Assembly (NCBI GenBank): GCA_947176895.1
Contig: CAMWSK010000001.1
Span: forward strand, 150,431-214,430
Origin: an uncultured Prevotellaceae bacterium
Lineage (GTDB): Bacteria; Bacteroidota; Bacteroidia; Bacteroidales; Bacteroidaceae
Length of the DNA: 64,000 nt
Reading direction: 5' to 3'
The notes below the pieces were generated by a model. It saw only the letters and a list, made by a program, of their open reading frames with translations, was not told the DNA's origin and did no database searches. Shown piece after piece: positions 52,300 through 61,502 of the stretch (position 1 is its first letter; each line of letters opens with the position of its first letter). A program made the translations under genes and the position numbers.

Positions 52300-53520
52300 A
52301 TGAACCGAATCGTTCCATATATATCTGTTCTCTTGTTTCTGATGGGTTGGACAAGTGTGCCCGCCCGGGCCACTTGCGATACGGTGTGTATTGACTATGA
52401 TTCCGTAGAAATGGGGGAGATTCTTCCCCAACAGTTGCGCCGGATATGCAATGATACCTTGGCCGAGACGGCCCAGCTGGGTGTCGTGGTCTGCGATGCC
52501 GAGACGGGCCGGACGCTGTTCTCCCACAATCCCAACTATCGTCTTCGTCCGGCCAGTTGCCAGAAACTGGTGACGGCCATTGCCGCTTTGCATTATCTGG
52601 GAGCCGATTGGCCCATAAACACCGACATCTGTATCACCGGGGAGGTGGGTGCCGACAGCGTGCTGCGCGGAGACGTGTATGTGGTGGGGCGCATGGATCC
52701 CTTGTTGGCTCAGGGCGACGTCTACCGCATGGCGCTTGCTTTGCGCGACCGTGGCATCAAGTCTGTCGAGGGAGGCCTGTATGCCGATGTCAGCCATTGC
52801 GATTCCACCGCCTTGGGATGGGGGTGGTGCTGGGACGACCCTTGGGGTCCGCTGCGTGCGCTCACCGTGGACGGCACCGACCGTTTCGAGAGCGAGTTCA
52901 TTGCCGACCTTGACCAGGCGGGCATCTGTATGACTCGTCCGGAATTGCAGTACCGTCCTCTGCCCGCTGAGGCTTGCCTGGTGGAGCGTGTGCAACACAC
53001 GGTGAGCCAGGTGTTGCCCCGCATGATGAAGAACAGCCACAACATCTTTGCCGAGAGCCTTTTCTATCAGTTGGCCGCCCTGGATGGGAAACCCTGGGCG
53101 GGACGACGGGATGCCGCGGACCGTATCGGCCGGCTGGTCGCCGAGCAGACCACCGTGCCCGCCCGTGATTATGTGGTGGCCGACGGCAGCGGTCTTTCCT
53201 TGTATAATTACCTTACCCCGGATTTGCTTGTACAGCTGTTGCAATATGCCTGGCACACGCCCCACATCCGCCAGGCATTGCTGCCCACGCTTCCCCTGGC
53301 CGGACAGGACGGTACGTTGGAGAAGCGCATGCGCGGCACCGAAGCGGAGGGGAGAGTGTGGGCCAAGACCGGCACTGTGGAGGGCGTAAGTTCTCTGGCA
53401 GGCTATGTTTTCCGTCCCGATGGCCGCACGCTTTCCTTCAGCATCATATGTCAGGGAGTGCGTTCTTCCCGGGAGGGAAAGGACTTTCAGGACAGCGTGT
53501 GCCGGGTGCTTTGCCGGTAG
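52300..53520 (+). CDS. dacB: D-alanyl-D-alanine carboxypeptidase/endopeptidase (PBP4-type)
   Basis: Class C penicillin-binding protein that trims peptidoglycan cross-links in the periplasm. It has 406 residues. The signal peptide is about 1-23. The active-site SxxK is SCQK at 86-89 (after RLRPA). The SxN motif is in MKNSHNIFAE, and the KTG motif in WAKTGTVEGVSSLAGY. Thus all three catalytic motifs are present. It is shorter than E. coli DacB because the inserted domain after SxxK is small, as is common in Bacteroidetes. It is a single gene followed by repeat copy E. Confidence 0.93.
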   Translation: MNRIVPYISVLLFLMGWTSVPARATCDTVCIDYDSVEMGEILPQQLRRICNDTLAETAQLGVVVCDAETGRTLFSHNPNYRLRPASCQKLVTAIAALHYLGADWPINTDICITGEVGADSVLRGDVYVVGRMDPLLAQGDVYRMALALRDRGIKSVEGGLYADVSHCDSTALGWGWCWDDPWGPLRALTVDGTDRFESEFIADLDQAGICMTRPELQYRPLPAEACLVERVQHTVSQVLPRMMKNSHNIFAESLFYQLAALDGKPWAGRRDAADRIGRLVAEQTTVPARDYVVADGSGLSLYNYLTPDLLVQLLQYAWHTPHIRQALLPTLPLAGQDGTLEKRMRGTEAEGRVWAKTGTVEGVSSLAGYVFRPDGRTLSFSIICQGVRSSREGKDFQDSVCRVLCR

Positions 53521-53552
53521 CCGTTCACGGCGGCGTTTTTTATCGTTTTACG

Positions 53553-53697
53553 GAGCATTAAAATACATGTGCATGTTTTTGGAAATACATGTTCATCTTT
53601 TTCAGAAACGTGTTCATGTTTTTCAAAAACATCAGGATGTTTTTTTTCGGGGGCCTTGTGGCAGGGATTTTTACGGACAATCAAAATTCATCGAACG
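53553..53697 (+). repeat. Dispersed triple-hairpin repeat, copy E (long form)
   Basis: Starts GAGCATT, then three units (ATACATGTTCATCTTTTT, AAACGTGTTCATGTTTTT, AAAAACATCAGGATGTTTTT). Unit 3 pairs as AAAAACATC/GATGTTTTT. The tail CGGGG to TTCATCGAAC parallels copy B. It ends at the stop codon of the convergent ATP-grasp gene, so it may have supplied that stop. Confidence 0.85.
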
Positions 53698-54687
53698 TCA
53701 ATTTGGGTTCGATGGGTTTCCTACGTTAAGGTTGATGATTTTCAGCAGGCCGTCTTCTATCACCATTTGAAAACCGTGGTTGCCGCGTGGTGTCAGTTCC
53801 ATGTTGCGGATGCCGGGGTGGCGGTGCTCCACCTCGATGGCCAGTATGCCCATGTTACGGCGCAGGTTCAGCTCCACCACGGGATGCAGGCGCCCGTCCG
53901 AAAGACGCATCATGTCGATGCCCATGGGACCGGTGTAACCCAACCGGGGGAGGTGGAGGAGATGGTAGGAGACCAGTTCGCCAAGCAGGCCGCGGTCTGC
54001 TCCTATCCATTGAAGGAGTTGTTCCTGGGATGCCACTTTTTGGCCTCCGTAACGGCCTCGTTCGGCGGTCAGGAACATGCTGTAGCCCAGGAAGCGGCTC
54101 TTCCCCTCGGGTCGTATGTCAAATTCCATGGAAAAGTCCACGACTTTGTCGGGGTAGAAGCGGTCGACCAGAATGAAGCCGTCGTGGCCGAGTATGTTTC
54201 TTACGCGGCGGGCATCATCGGGCAGCAGACCGTTGACGGCGGGCAGGTTGCCCTTGCCGCTGCTGCTCCACGGGGCTTTGTAGATGAGGCCGACGGATGT
54301 CTCGCGGCGGGACTGCATGGACTCGAACCCGGCAAGGTCTACGGTCTGCATGTGGTGACCCGCCAGATGATTGCCCCAATCCTCCCGCATGAGGGCTTGG
54401 ATGTAGGCGGCATCGGTGGCGCGGGAGGAGAGTTGGCGGTGGCGTTCGAGCCACGAGTCGGAGGGAAGCCGTTCGGGTGCTATGCCCATGTCCAGGTATC
54501 TGCGGCGCGTGTTCAGGCTCCAGCCCCAGGGGCCGTGGTCCCAAAGGCGTGTGACGGGTTGCAGGTCCTGTTCCATCGCCTGCACCAGTCGCGGCGGAAT
54601 GTAGTTGGACGTGTTGGCGGCCAGGGCCAGGTCGTTGCTGGGGTTAAAGAGCGGTGGCAGACTGCCGGCCGGGGGAGTGTGGGGCAT
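53698..54687 (-). CDS. ATP-grasp fold protein next to a flippase
   Basis: 329 residues, family not recognised, but the ATP-grasp pattern is visible. There is a Lys in YKAPWSSSGKGN (about 178-189), an Asp/Glu-rich middle, and the metal and ATP site GIDMMRL ... PVVELNLRRNMG with the E-x-N-x-R arrangement (about 272-292). Such enzymes join a carboxylate to an amine or thiol using ATP. The N-terminal FNPSNDLALAANTSNYIPP is well ordered. It follows the flippase gene by two bases. Its substrate may be an envelope precursor, but that is inference. The stop overlaps the end of repeat copy E. Confidence 0.7.
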   Translation of the reverse strand: MPHTPPAGSLPPLFNPSNDLALAANTSNYIPPRLVQAMEQDLQPVTRLWDHGPWGWSLNTRRRYLDMGIAPERLPSDSWLERHRQLSSRATDAAYIQALMREDWGNHLAGHHMQTVDLAGFESMQSRRETSVGLIYKAPWSSSGKGNLPAVNGLLPDDARRVRNILGHDGFILVDRFYPDKVVDFSMEFDIRPEGKSRFLGYSMFLTAERGRYGGQKVASQEQLLQWIGADRGLLGELVSYHLLHLPRLGYTGPMGIDMMRLSDGRLHPVVELNLRRNMGILAIEVEHRHPGIRNMELTPRGNHGFQMVIEDGLLKIINLNVGNPSNPN

Positions 54688-54689
54688 GG

Positions 54690-56138
54690 TCAGTCTGTTT
54701 GCTTGTGTCTTAGATAGTCGATGCTCTCTTTCATAATCTTAGCCCCGCTGAGCCACATGATGCCGGCATAGAGCACGGCGGCCAGGGCGATGCGCGAGAG
54801 CAGGAGGGCCAAAGGCATGTGTCGTAAGGGGAGGGTGGCCCACCATGTGAAGCCAAGTACCAGAAGGGTGAAGACCAGGAAGGGAGCCACGTCCAGCACT
54901 ACATGCCACAGGCGCAGCCCCACCAGCTTGTGGGCCCACCATTGCCACACCAGCAGCCACGACATGTTCACGCACACGAAGTAGACCACCATCCATCGCA
55001 TTCCCTGGCCGTGCAGGGCGATGAGTCCTCCCCAGATGGTGAGGCACTGGAACATGGTGGAGAAAAGGTTGACACCGGAGCGTCCCATGGATATGGTGAG
55101 CTGGGTATAGAGCGTGGCGATAGGATAGAAAGCTCCATAGATGCACAACAGCGACATCAGTTCGGCACTGCTCTCCCATTTGGGTCCCACGGTGACCAGC
55201 AGAAACTCGCGGCTCACCAGCCCCATGCCCAACATCGAGGGGAAGGAGATGAACGAGATGAAACGCAGCATCTTGCGCGTCACCTGGCAGTAACGCTCGC
55301 GGTCGGTGCGCACCTGAGTGAGCACGGGCTGTGCCACACCCGACACCATTCCGTTGATGGTGTTGGCACCCATGTCACACCACTTGCGGGCATTGGCATA
55401 GACGCCTGCGAGGCGATCACCGAAATAACGGCCGAGCAGTACACTGAAGGCGTGCAGGTTGAGCTGAAGAAAAAGGTTTGTCAGTAACAGCTTGCTGCTA
55501 AACCCGAACATGCGGCGGGCGGGGGCGAGGTCAAACGTCAGGGTGGGTCGCCAGGGGCTATAGTGCCAACGCAGAAGTGCCGTCACCAGGATGAACAGGA
55601 TGCTTTGGGTGGCCAGCCCCCAATAGGCCATGCCCAGCAGAGCCATGCCCACACCCACCAGGCTGCTCACCAGCATGGCCGCCATCATGATGATGGCCAT
55701 CTCGCGGTTTTTCATGTGGATGAACAGCCAGGCATTCTGCACGCATCCCCACGAACTGATAAAAAAGCCCAGAAACAGATAGCGGGCCAGCCACACCAGA
55801 GAAGGGTCGTGATAGAAGCGGGCAATGGCCGGAGCCAAGAAAAACAATATGACGTAGAGAAAGAAACTGATGCCGATGTTGCACCAGAACACAGAGTTGT
55901 AGTCGCGATGGGTGGGGTGTCCCAGGTTGCACAAGGCCTGGGTGAAGCCGCTCTCCTGCAAGGCGCTTGCGATTTGTGAAAACACCATCAGCATGGCAAT
56001 CTTGCCATAATCCTCTTGGGTGAGCAGGCGCAGCAGGATGATACCGAAAACAGCCCCCAGCAATTGCATGGAGCCGTTGTTCAGAAACCCCCACATGAAA
56101 CCGCGGGCTGTTCGCTGTCTGAGGTCGCTGTTTTCCAT
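54690..56138 (-). CDS. Lipopolysaccharide/oligosaccharide flippase (Wzx-like)
   Basis: MATE/MVF-superfamily polysaccharide flippase, 482 residues, about fourteen hydrophobic segments. The N-terminus RTARGFMWGFLNNGSMQLLGAVFGIILLRLLT and GKIAMLMVFSQIASALQESGFTQAL are typical of this family. Such proteins move lipid-linked glycans across the inner membrane. No polymerase or glycosyltransferase gene is adjacent, so the cargo is unknown. It is coupled to the ATP-grasp gene (two-base gap). Promoter TACCTTTG at 56172 (minus). Confidence 0.88.
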   Translation of the reverse strand: MENSDLRQRTARGFMWGFLNNGSMQLLGAVFGIILLRLLTQEDYGKIAMLMVFSQIASALQESGFTQALCNLGHPTHRDYNSVFWCNIGISFFLYVILFFLAPAIARFYHDPSLVWLARYLFLGFFISSWGCVQNAWLFIHMKNREMAIIMMAAMLVSSLVGVGMALLGMAYWGLATQSILFILVTALLRWHYSPWRPTLTFDLAPARRMFGFSSKLLLTNLFLQLNLHAFSVLLGRYFGDRLAGVYANARKWCDMGANTINGMVSGVAQPVLTQVRTDRERYCQVTRKMLRFISFISFPSMLGMGLVSREFLLVTVGPKWESSAELMSLLCIYGAFYPIATLYTQLTISMGRSGVNLFSTMFQCLTIWGGLIALHGQGMRWMVVYFVCVNMSWLLVWQWWAHKLVGLRLWHVVLDVAPFLVFTLLVLGFTWWATLPLRHMPLALLLSRIALAAVLYAGIMWLSGAKIMKESIDYLRHKQTD

Positions 56139-56171
56139 TTCTTGAGCTGTAATTGGAATAAAAATTTGTTA

Positions 56172-56179
56172 CAAAGGTA
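56172..56179 (-). promoter_or_regulatory. Promoter -7 box of the flippase operon
   Basis: TACCTTTG on the minus strand, 33 bases before the flippase ATG, divergent from the V-ATPase promoter. Confidence 0.6.
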
Positions 56180-56219
56180 CAAAGAAAAGGTTTAAGGCAA
56201 GATTTTTCCTCTCTCATTC

Positions 56220-56250
56220 TTTGAACAGCATGTTTTTTTGTTTACCTTTG
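56220..56250 (+). promoter_or_regulatory. Promoter of the V-ATPase operon
   Basis: TTTG (56220-56223), 19 bases, TACCTTTG (56243-56250). The full pattern lies 47 bases before the first ATG. Confidence 0.75.
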
Positions 56251-56297
56251 GCGGGTTGATGATAAGTAAAAAATAAAAAGCAATTACATATAAAATT

Positions 56298-56885
56298 ATG
56301 GAAAAGATTCAAGAGCTGACGGAGAAAATTTATCGCGAAGGCGTGGAGAAAGGCCAGGCCGAAGCCGACCGCATCATCGAGGCTGCCAAGCAAGAGGCTG
56401 AGAAGATTGTGGCTCAGGCCAAAGAGCAGGCCCAAAGCATCAACGAGCAGGCCAAGAAGCAGGCCGCCGATATCGACGCCAACACGCGCAATGAACTTCG
56501 GCTCTATACCAGTCAGGCATTGAACGCCCTGAAGAGTGAGATTGCGAACGTGCTCACCAACCAGGTAGTGGCAGGCAATGTGGCTGCGCTGACCCGGGAT
56601 GCCGACTTCCTGAAGAAGTTTACCGTGGCTTTGGCTTCCAAGTGGGCCGAGCAGGAGCCTGTGACCATCAGCACCTCAGAGGCCGAAAGCCTGAAGGCTT
56701 ACTTTGCCAAGGAAGCCAAGGATGTGCTGGACAAAGGTGTGAAGATTGAGCAGGTCAACGGCATTCAGACCCTCTTCACCATAGCGCCTCAGGACGGCAG
56801 CTACAAGGTGGAGTTCGGCAAGGAGCAGTTTGAAAGCTATTTCAAGGCTTTCCTGCGTCCTCAGTTGGTGGAAATGCTGTTTTAG
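56298..56885 (+). CDS. V-type ATPase subunit E (peripheral stalk)
   Basis: Stalk subunit that holds the catalytic head against rotation. It has 195 residues. Residues of about 5-70 are a long charged coiled coil rich in Ala, Glu, Lys and Gln (EAAKQEAEKIVAQAKEQAQS). The C-terminal globular part (about 110-195) ends FLRPQLVEMLF. It is the first gene of the operon and has a good promoter upstream. No separate subunit G gene was found; in this operon the stalk partner is not obvious. Confidence 0.85.
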   Translation: MEKIQELTEKIYREGVEKGQAEADRIIEAAKQEAEKIVAQAKEQAQSINEQAKKQAADIDANTRNELRLYTSQALNALKSEIANVLTNQVVAGNVAALTRDADFLKKFTVALASKWAEQEPVTISTSEAESLKAYFAKEAKDVLDKGVKIEQVNGIQTLFTIAPQDGSYKVEFGKEQFESYFKAFLRPQLVEMLF

Positions 56886-56905
56886 TCCTTGCAAAACCCT
56901 AAGAC

Positions 56906-57760
56906 ATGAACTACTATTGTTTGATGGCCGGTGCGCCGGACCTGACGCCGGGGCAAACCATGGGAAATGGTGTGCCCTCGGTGTCGGAGTTCAGAGAGCA
57001 GGCTGAGGAAGAGTTGTGCCGAAAGGATAAGGAACTGCTGGATGAGTATCTGTTCCTGCAGACCGATTGCCGCAACCTGGCCTCCCTGCTGGAGGACTCC
57101 GGAGCAGAATTGCCCACCTTAGGCAATCACAGCCGCGAGGAACTGGTGGAACTGATGGCGTTGGCCCGTGAGGCGGAAGGCGATGTGAAGGGTTTTTCGC
57201 CCGTGTTGTCGCATATCGTCCGTCAGTGGGATGCGCAACATGAGACCGAGGGTTTCTTCGCTCAGGACCAGGCTTTGTATGCCTTTCTTCAAAACGCTGT
57301 GGACCATTGCCCCAATGCCACCATACGTCAATGGCACCGGATGCAGATGGATATGGCCAATGTGCTTACCGCCCTGTTGGCCCGCAACCACGGATGGAAC
57401 CCTGCACAGAGTATCGTGGGTGAGGGTGTGGTGCAGGACTGCATCCGACAGAATCCCACAGCCTCGGACTTTGGGCTGAGTGTGGATCTGGAATATGTAC
57501 AGCAGCTTGTGGAGATTGCCGGAGAGGATGATCCCGTGCAGAAAGAACGGAAGGCCGATGCCCTGAAGTGGACGTGGCTGGATGACCGTACCTTTTTTGT
57601 GCCTTTCGGTATCGAGAGTGTTTTTGCACGTCTGTGCCAACTGGAGATGTTGGAACGATGGAGCAAGCTCGATTCCGAGCAGGGCAAGCAACGATTCGAA
57701 CAAATCATTGAGAATCTGCGCGGAGAAGCACGCGTTCCACAGGAGTTTGTGAAACGCTGA
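56906..57760 (+). CDS. DUF2764 protein of the V-ATPase operon
   Basis: 284 residues, function not proven, found in Bacteroidetes V-ATPase operons. N-terminus MNYYCLMAGAPDLTP. The protein is all-helical by pattern, with TDCRNLASLLEDSGA and QWHRMQMDMANVLTALLARN. It sits between subunits E and A, where other V/A-type operons place C and F, neither of which is seen in this operon. It may therefore replace subunit C or F as the central-shaft socket. That is inference from position and from helical content. Spacing: 20 bases after E, 42 before A. Confidence 0.85.
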   Translation: MNYYCLMAGAPDLTPGQTMGNGVPSVSEFREQAEEELCRKDKELLDEYLFLQTDCRNLASLLEDSGAELPTLGNHSREELVELMALAREAEGDVKGFSPVLSHIVRQWDAQHETEGFFAQDQALYAFLQNAVDHCPNATIRQWHRMQMDMANVLTALLARNHGWNPAQSIVGEGVVQDCIRQNPTASDFGLSVDLEYVQQLVEIAGEDDPVQKERKADALKWTWLDDRTFFVPFGIESVFARLCQLEMLERWSKLDSEQGKQRFEQIIENLRGEARVPQEFVKR

Positions 57761-57802
57761 GGCAATGGTAAAAACGAAAAAAAATAATAAAACAACAAGA
57801 TA

Positions 57803-59554
57803 ATGACAAAAGGAACTGTAAGTGGCGTCGTTTCCAACATGGTCACCCTGCGCGTGGACGGACCCGTGTTGCAAGGCGAAATCTGCTACATCACCACCGG
57901 AGGCGACAGACTGATGGCCGAGGTGATCAAGGTGACCGGTCAGGACGTGTATGTGCAGGTGTTTGAAAGCACACGCGGACTGAAGGTAGGCGCGCAAGCC
58001 GAGTTTACGGGCCACATGCTGGAGATTCAACTCGGACCCGGTATGTTGAGTAAGAACTATGATGGTCTGCAAAACGACCTGAACAAGATGGATGGGGTGT
58101 TCCTCAAGCGCGGACAATACACCGAACCTCTCGATAACGACAAACTGTGGCATTTCAAGCCTATCGTCAAGACGGGTGACCGCGTGCGCCAGAGTGATTG
58201 GCTGGGCGAAGTGGAGGAAAACCACCAGCCCCTGAAGATAATGGCTCCCTTCCAGCTGGAGGGAACGGCAACCGTCAAGAGCATTGTGGCCGAGGGCGAG
58301 TACAAGGTTCATGATGTGGTGGCTGTGCTCACCGACGAGCAAGGCAACGACATCAACGTGGACATGGTGCAGCACTGGCCCGTGAAGGTGGCCATGACCA
58401 ACTACAAGCAGAAGCCCCGTCCCTTCAAGTTGCTGGAGACGGGTGTCCGCACCATCGACACCTTCAATCCCATCACCGAGGGAGGAACAGGATTCATCCC
58501 CGGTCCTTTCGGTACGGGTAAGACCGTGTTGCAGCATGCCATCTCGAAGCAGGCCGAGGCCGACATTGTGATTATCGCAGCCTGTGGTGAGCGTGCCAAC
58601 GAGGTGGTGGAAATCTTCACCGAGTTCCCCGAACTTGTCGACCCCCACACCGGCCGCAAGCTGATGGAGCGCACCATCATCATCGCCAACACCAGCAACA
58701 TGCCCGTGGCGGCCCGTGAGGCTTCCGTGTATACCGCCATGACGATGGCCGAGTATTATCGTTCCATGGGCTTGCGTGTGTTGTTGATGGCCGACTCTAC
58801 CAGCCGCTGGGCACAGGCTCTGCGTGAGATGAGTAACCGCATGGAGGAATTGCCCGGTCCCGATGCTTTCCCCATGGACTTGGGTGCTTTGATTTCAAAC
58901 TTCTATGGTCGTGCCGGATATGTCTATCTGAACAACGGTCAGGTGGGTTCCGTTACTTTCCTGGGCACCGTGTCGCCCGCCGGCGGTAACCTGAAGGAGC
59001 CTGTGACCGAGAACACCAAGAAGGTGGCCCGTTGCTTCTACGGACTGGAACAGGATCGCGCCGACAAGAAGCGCTATCCCGCCGTGAACCCTATCGACTC
59101 CTATAGCAAATACCTGGAGTACCCTGAGTTTGCTTCCTATATTAAAGAGCACATCAACGATGGGTGGATTCCCAAGGTACAGAAGTTGAAGACCCGCATG
59201 CAGCGTGGCAAGGAGATTGCCGAGCAAATCAACATTCTGGGTGATGACGGTGTACCTACCGAATATCACGTGACCTTCTGGAAGAGTGAGGTCATTGACT
59301 TCGTCATCCTTCAGCAGGATGCCTTCGACGAGGTGGATGCCGTGACTCCCCTTGACCGCCAGGAAGAGATTTTGAATCTGGTGACCGCCATCTGTGACAA
59401 GGAGGATTATGAGTTTGATACCTTCCAAGATGTGGTGGACTACTTCAAAAAGATGATCAACCTGTGTAAGCAGATGAACTATGCCCCCTACAAGAGCGAC
59501 CAATATTATGAGTTGAAGGCCCAGGTGGAGGCCATGTTACAATCAAACAACTAA
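57803..59554 (+). CDS. V-type ATPase catalytic subunit A
   Basis: ATP-hydrolysing subunit, 583 residues. The P-loop is GPFGTGKT at 234-241 (Lys240). It is preceded by the A-type-specific insertion domain (about 110-200). The catalytic Glu lies in ACGERANEVVE, and SRWAQALREMSNRMEELPG is the conserved Arg-finger-side block. The C-terminal domain ends in the helical bundle LKAQVEAMLQ. The length and order match archaeal/bacterial A subunits. Subunit B follows seven bases later. Confidence 0.96.
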   Translation: MTKGTVSGVVSNMVTLRVDGPVLQGEICYITTGGDRLMAEVIKVTGQDVYVQVFESTRGLKVGAQAEFTGHMLEIQLGPGMLSKNYDGLQNDLNKMDGVFLKRGQYTEPLDNDKLWHFKPIVKTGDRVRQSDWLGEVEENHQPLKIMAPFQLEGTATVKSIVAEGEYKVHDVVAVLTDEQGNDINVDMVQHWPVKVAMTNYKQKPRPFKLLETGVRTIDTFNPITEGGTGFIPGPFGTGKTVLQHAISKQAEADIVIIAACGERANEVVEIFTEFPELVDPHTGRKLMERTIIIANTSNMPVAAREASVYTAMTMAEYYRSMGLRVLLMADSTSRWAQALREMSNRMEELPGPDAFPMDLGALISNFYGRAGYVYLNNGQVGSVTFLGTVSPAGGNLKEPVTENTKKVARCFYGLEQDRADKKRYPAVNPIDSYSKYLEYPEFASYIKEHINDGWIPKVQKLKTRMQRGKEIAEQINILGDDGVPTEYHVTFWKSEVIDFVILQQDAFDEVDAVTPLDRQEEILNLVTAICDKEDYEFDTFQDVVDYFKKMINLCKQMNYAPYKSDQYYELKAQVEAMLQSNN

Positions 59555-59561
59555 CAAGACA

Positions 59562-60884
59562 ATGGCAACAGCTTTTCAAAAAGTATATACACAGATCAGC
59601 CAGATTACCAAAGCCACGTGCTCGCTGAAAGCAAAGGGCGTAGGCTATGACGAACTGGCCACCATCAACGGCAAGCTGGCCCAGGTGGTGAAAATCATGG
59701 GCGACGACGTAACGCTGCAGGTGTTTGAGGGCACGGGCGGCATCCCCACCAACGCCGAGGTGGTGTTCCTGGGCAAGGCTCCTTCGCTGAAAGTGAGCGA
59801 CCAGCTGGCCGGACGCTTCTTCAATGCCTTTGGCGAACCCATCGATGGAGGACCGGCAATCGAGGGCAAGGAAGTGGAAACGGGTGGACCCAGCGTGAAC
59901 CCCGTGCGCCGCAAGCAGCCCAGCGAACTGATTGCAACGGGTATCGCCGGTATTGATATGAACAACACCTTGGTGACCGGTCAGAAGATTCCCTTCTTTG
60001 CCGACCCCGACCAACCCTTTAACGAGGTGATGGCCATGGTGGCCTTGCGTGCCGAGTGTGACAAGATTATCCTGGGAGGAATGGGTATGACCAACGATGA
60101 CTACCACTTCTTCCGCAATACGTTCTCCAATGCCGGTGCACTGGACCGCATCATCTCTTTTATCAACACCACCGAGGACCCCGCTGTGGAGCGTCTGCTG
60201 ATTCCCGATATGGCGCTGACGGCTGCCGAATATTTCGCTGTGGAGAAACATGAGAAGGTGTTGGTGTTGTTGACAGATATGACTTCTTATGCCGACTCAC
60301 TCTCCATCGTGAGCAACCGTATGGACCAGATTCCTTCCAAGGATTCCATGCCCGGTTCGTTGTATAGCGACTTGGCTAAGATTTACGAGAAGGCTGTTCA
60401 GTTCCCCGAGGAGGTGGGAGGCTCCATCACCATCATCGCCGTGACCACTCTGAGCGGTGGCGACATCACCCATGCCGTGCCCGATAACACCGGTTATATC
60501 ACCGAGGGTCAGCTCTACTTGCGCCGCGACAGTGATGTGGGCAAGGTGATTATCGACCCCTTCCGTTCGCTGAGCCGATTGAAACAGCTGGTGGCCGGTA
60601 AGAAGACACGTAAAGACCACTCTCAGGTGATGAACGCGGCCATCCGCCTGTATGCCGATGCCGCCAACGCGAAGACCAAGTCGGAGAACGGTTTTGATCT
60701 CACCGACTACGACCAGCGTTGTCTGAAGTTCGCCCATGACTATGCCGACAAGCTTTTGGCCATCGATGTGAACCTCAACACCGAGGAGATGCTGGATGTG
60801 ACATGGAAACTTTTCCGCCAGTACTTCAAGTTGGAGGAAGTGAACATCAAGAAGGAGTTTACCGACCTGTATTGGAGAGAGTAG
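59562..60884 (+). CDS. V-type ATPase subunit B
   Basis: Non-catalytic head subunit, 440 residues, that alternates with A and contributes an Arg to the active site. It lacks a Walker A loop. The corresponding region reads GQKIPFFADPDQPFNEV. LLTDMTSYADSLSIVSNRMDQIPSKDSMPGSLYSDLA is the family signature. It ends KKEFTDLYWRE. Seven bases separate it from A. The B/A pair would form the alternating hexamer. Confidence 0.95.
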   Translation: MATAFQKVYTQISQITKATCSLKAKGVGYDELATINGKLAQVVKIMGDDVTLQVFEGTGGIPTNAEVVFLGKAPSLKVSDQLAGRFFNAFGEPIDGGPAIEGKEVETGGPSVNPVRRKQPSELIATGIAGIDMNNTLVTGQKIPFFADPDQPFNEVMAMVALRAECDKIILGGMGMTNDDYHFFRNTFSNAGALDRIISFINTTEDPAVERLLIPDMALTAAEYFAVEKHEKVLVLLTDMTSYADSLSIVSNRMDQIPSKDSMPGSLYSDLAKIYEKAVQFPEEVGGSITIIAVTTLSGGDITHAVPDNTGYITEGQLYLRRDSDVGKVIIDPFRSLSRLKQLVAGKKTRKDHSQVMNAAIRLYADAANAKTKSENGFDLTDYDQRCLKFAHDYADKLLAIDVNLNTEEMLDVTWKLFRQYFKLEEVNIKKEFTDLYWRE

Positions 60885-60899
60885 TACGATAGATTTTTT

Positions 60900-61502
60900 A
60901 TGATTAAGTTTCAATATAACAAGACATCGCTTCAGCAGATCGAGAAAGACCTGAAGATGCGGCAGCGCACCTTGCCTATTATTAAAAGTAAGGAGACAGC
61001 TCTGCGTCTTGAGGTGAAGAAATGCAAGGTGGAGGCCGATGAATTGGAACAAAAGCTGCAAGAGCAGATAGCCGGCTATGAACGGATGTATGCCCTGTGG
61101 GGTGAGTTCGATGCCTCGCTGGTGAATCTGGATGACGTGGAGTTGGGCGTGAAGAAGATTGCCGGAGTCCGCGTGCCTGTGCTCACCAACATCTCGCTTA
61201 GCGTGAAGCCTTTTGGCCTGTTCAGCTCCCCCAAATGGTATTTCGACGGCATCCGTCTGTTGCAGGGGCTGGCAAAGACCGCTGTGGAGCGTGAGTTTGT
61301 GTTTGCCAAACTTCATCTGCTGGACCATGCACGCAAGAAGACAACCCAAAAGGTGAACCTCTTCGAGAAGGTGCAGATTCCCGGTTACGAAGAGGCTGTG
61401 CGCAAGATCAAGCGGTTCATGGAAGATGAAGAAAACCTCTCGAAGAGCAGTCAGAAGATTCTGAAATCGCTGCAAGAGAAGAGAAAGGAGGTTCAGGCAT
61501 GA
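60900..61502 (+). CDS. V-type ATPase subunit D (rotor shaft)
   Basis: Central shaft subunit, 200 residues, helical throughout. N-terminal coiled coil IKFQYNKTSLQQIEKDLKMRQRTL and C-terminal coiled coil KFMEDEENLSKSSQKILKSLQ-type helix form the antiparallel shaft. The middle loop is short. Subunit I begins by overlapping its stop (ATGA). It has no associated subunit F in the operon, although D normally pairs with F. Confidence 0.9.
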   Translation: MIKFQYNKTSLQQIEKDLKMRQRTLPIIKSKETALRLEVKKCKVEADELEQKLQEQIAGYERMYALWGEFDASLVNLDDVELGVKKIAGVRVPVLTNISLSVKPFGLFSSPKWYFDGIRLLQGLAKTAVEREFVFAKLHLLDHARKKTTQKVNLFEKVQIPGYEEAVRKIKRFMEDEENLSKSSQKILKSLQEKRKEVQA

